Origin: Swaminathania salitolerans | GTDB taxonomy: Bacteria; Pseudomonadota; Alphaproteobacteria; Acetobacterales; Acetobacteraceae | NCBI RefSeq assembly: GCF_025994315.1 | Contig: NZ_BAQE01000002.1 | Strand: one strand, 5' to 3' | Length of the DNA: 64,000 nt | Shown: one piece after another, positions 63,438-64,000 of the stretch | Numbering within the stretch: the stretch's first letter is position 1 | Layout: every line of letters starts with the position of its first letter | Notes under the pieces: model-generated | The model's input: the letters and a program-made list of their open reading frames with translations, nothing else | Database searches by the model: none | What the model was told of the DNA's origin: nothing | Program-made: the position numbers and the translations under genes

Positions 63438-64000
63438 ATCGCGATCCTCACGCCGAGCTCGACCACACGATCCGGCGGAATGCGGAAGAACTCCGTGCTG
63501 GGTACCGCATTGCGCACCATGATGAGGAACAGCCACATCCGCCACAGGGAAAGCTTAGGCAGGGTCGAGCGCACAACCAGCTCGCGCGAGACGAAATAGG
63601 AAGCCTGGATGGCGTCGAACTCGATCCCCGCAGCATTCAGCTCCTCGAGTGCCCTCGGCAGATTCGGCATCTCCATGAAGCCGTAGCGGATGATGACGCG
63701 ATGGATATTGGGCGCGAGCTCCTGAACCATGGCACGATGGCCGCGCTCCGCCTCGGGCTGATCGAGATTTTGCACGGTAACGAACAGGACATGATCGTGA
63801 AGGACCTTGTTGTGCTTCAGATTATGCAGAAGGCAGGTCGGAACCGTATCGGGATTTGCCGTGAGAAAAACGGCCATGCCCGGGACACGCAATGTACGCG
63901 ACTGCGGAAGGCGGGCGAGAAACGACGCCATCGGGAGGGAATCGGCCTGCTGACGGGCGCGAACGAGATTGCGTCCTCTGGCCCAGGTGGTCATCAGGAT
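63434..64000 (-). CDS. kup: potassium transporter Kup, C-terminal part (5' end beyond window)
   Basis: The visible residues are the hydrophilic C-terminal domain of KUP/HAK/KT K+ uptake proteins: TTWARGRNLVRARQ, RVPGMAVFLTANPDTVPTCLLHN, HVLFVTVQN and the ending IPPDRVVELGVRIAI. The family membrane domain lies beyond the right edge. The TGA at 63434-63436 overlaps the hemW start region. Confidence 0.9.
   Translation of the reverse strand: MLMTTWARGRNLVRARQQADSLPMASFLARLPQSRTLRVPGMAVFLTANPDTVPTCLLHNLKHNKVLHDHVLFVTVQNLDQPEAERGHRAMVQELAPNIHRVIIRYGFMEMPNLPRALEELNAAGIEFDAIQASYFVSRELVVRSTLPKLSLWRMWLFLIMVRNAVPSTEFFRIPPDRVVELGVRIAI

Overview
The window is GC-rich chromosomal DNA of an alphaproteobacterium. 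The gene content and protein styles best fit the Acetobacteraceae (acetic acid bacteria and relatives): an AcnA-type aconitase, a malic enzyme-fumarase pair, an AldB-like acetaldehyde dehydrogenase, a type III-fold ornithine decarboxylase and the rimP-nusA-ylxR-infB-rbfA-truB-rpsO-pnp order. No genus can be named from sequence alone. No rRNA, tRNA, CRISPR array, transposase or phage gene was recognised.

Layout. 0-9 kb is an amino-sugar (GlcNAc/chitobiose) region: cutC, a secreted GH20 hexosaminidase, nagB, a TonB-dependent receptor facing nagB across a promoter with a perfect palindrome, a GlcNAc-kinase-like BadF/BcrA protein and a nitrilase-family hydrolase. 9-12 kb holds an aldehyde dehydrogenase and a convergent secreted S10 carboxypeptidase. 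12.2-15.5 kb is a lower-GC island with one gene, an 854-aa TIR/degenerate NTPase/TPR protein that looks like an abortive-infection immune effector. It has a 15-codon leader ORF and hairpin repeats on both sides. 15.5-18.5 kb is a malic enzyme-fumarase operon. 18.7-25.1 kb is a complete oxidative L-fucose pathway (mutarotase, dehydrogenase, lactonase, dehydratase, second dehydrogenase, diketo-acid hydrolase, permease) ending in pyruvate and lactate. 25-38 kb is housekeeping: P1 peptidase, ornithine decarboxylase with a structured leader, YihY, RlpA, aroQ-accB-accC, a NIPSNAP protein, a tricorn-like protease and ccmAB. 38.9-44 kb has acnA followed directly by a polar amino-acid ABC importer (ATPase, then a fused binding protein-permease). 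44-47 kb is an uncharacterised three-gene operon: a membrane-anchored ClpB-type AAA+ ATPase with two single-pass partner proteins. 47.2-57 kb is the nusA-infB-pnp superoperon, followed by a nitronate monooxygenase-like protein, a FUSC transporter, nucleoside hydrolase, DUF1489, hemW and the 3' end of kup.

Two features recur. First, many gaps between genes, and two signal-peptide coding stretches, are built of short degenerate tandem repeats of 6, 9, 12, 15, 16 or 26 bp. Second, overlapping genes are translationally coupled (ATGA/GTGA overlaps), and in a few places the only in-frame start that fits homology is unusual (CTG, possibly ACG, or TTG). The strongest candidates for undescribed biology are the TIR island and the membrane AAA+ operon.
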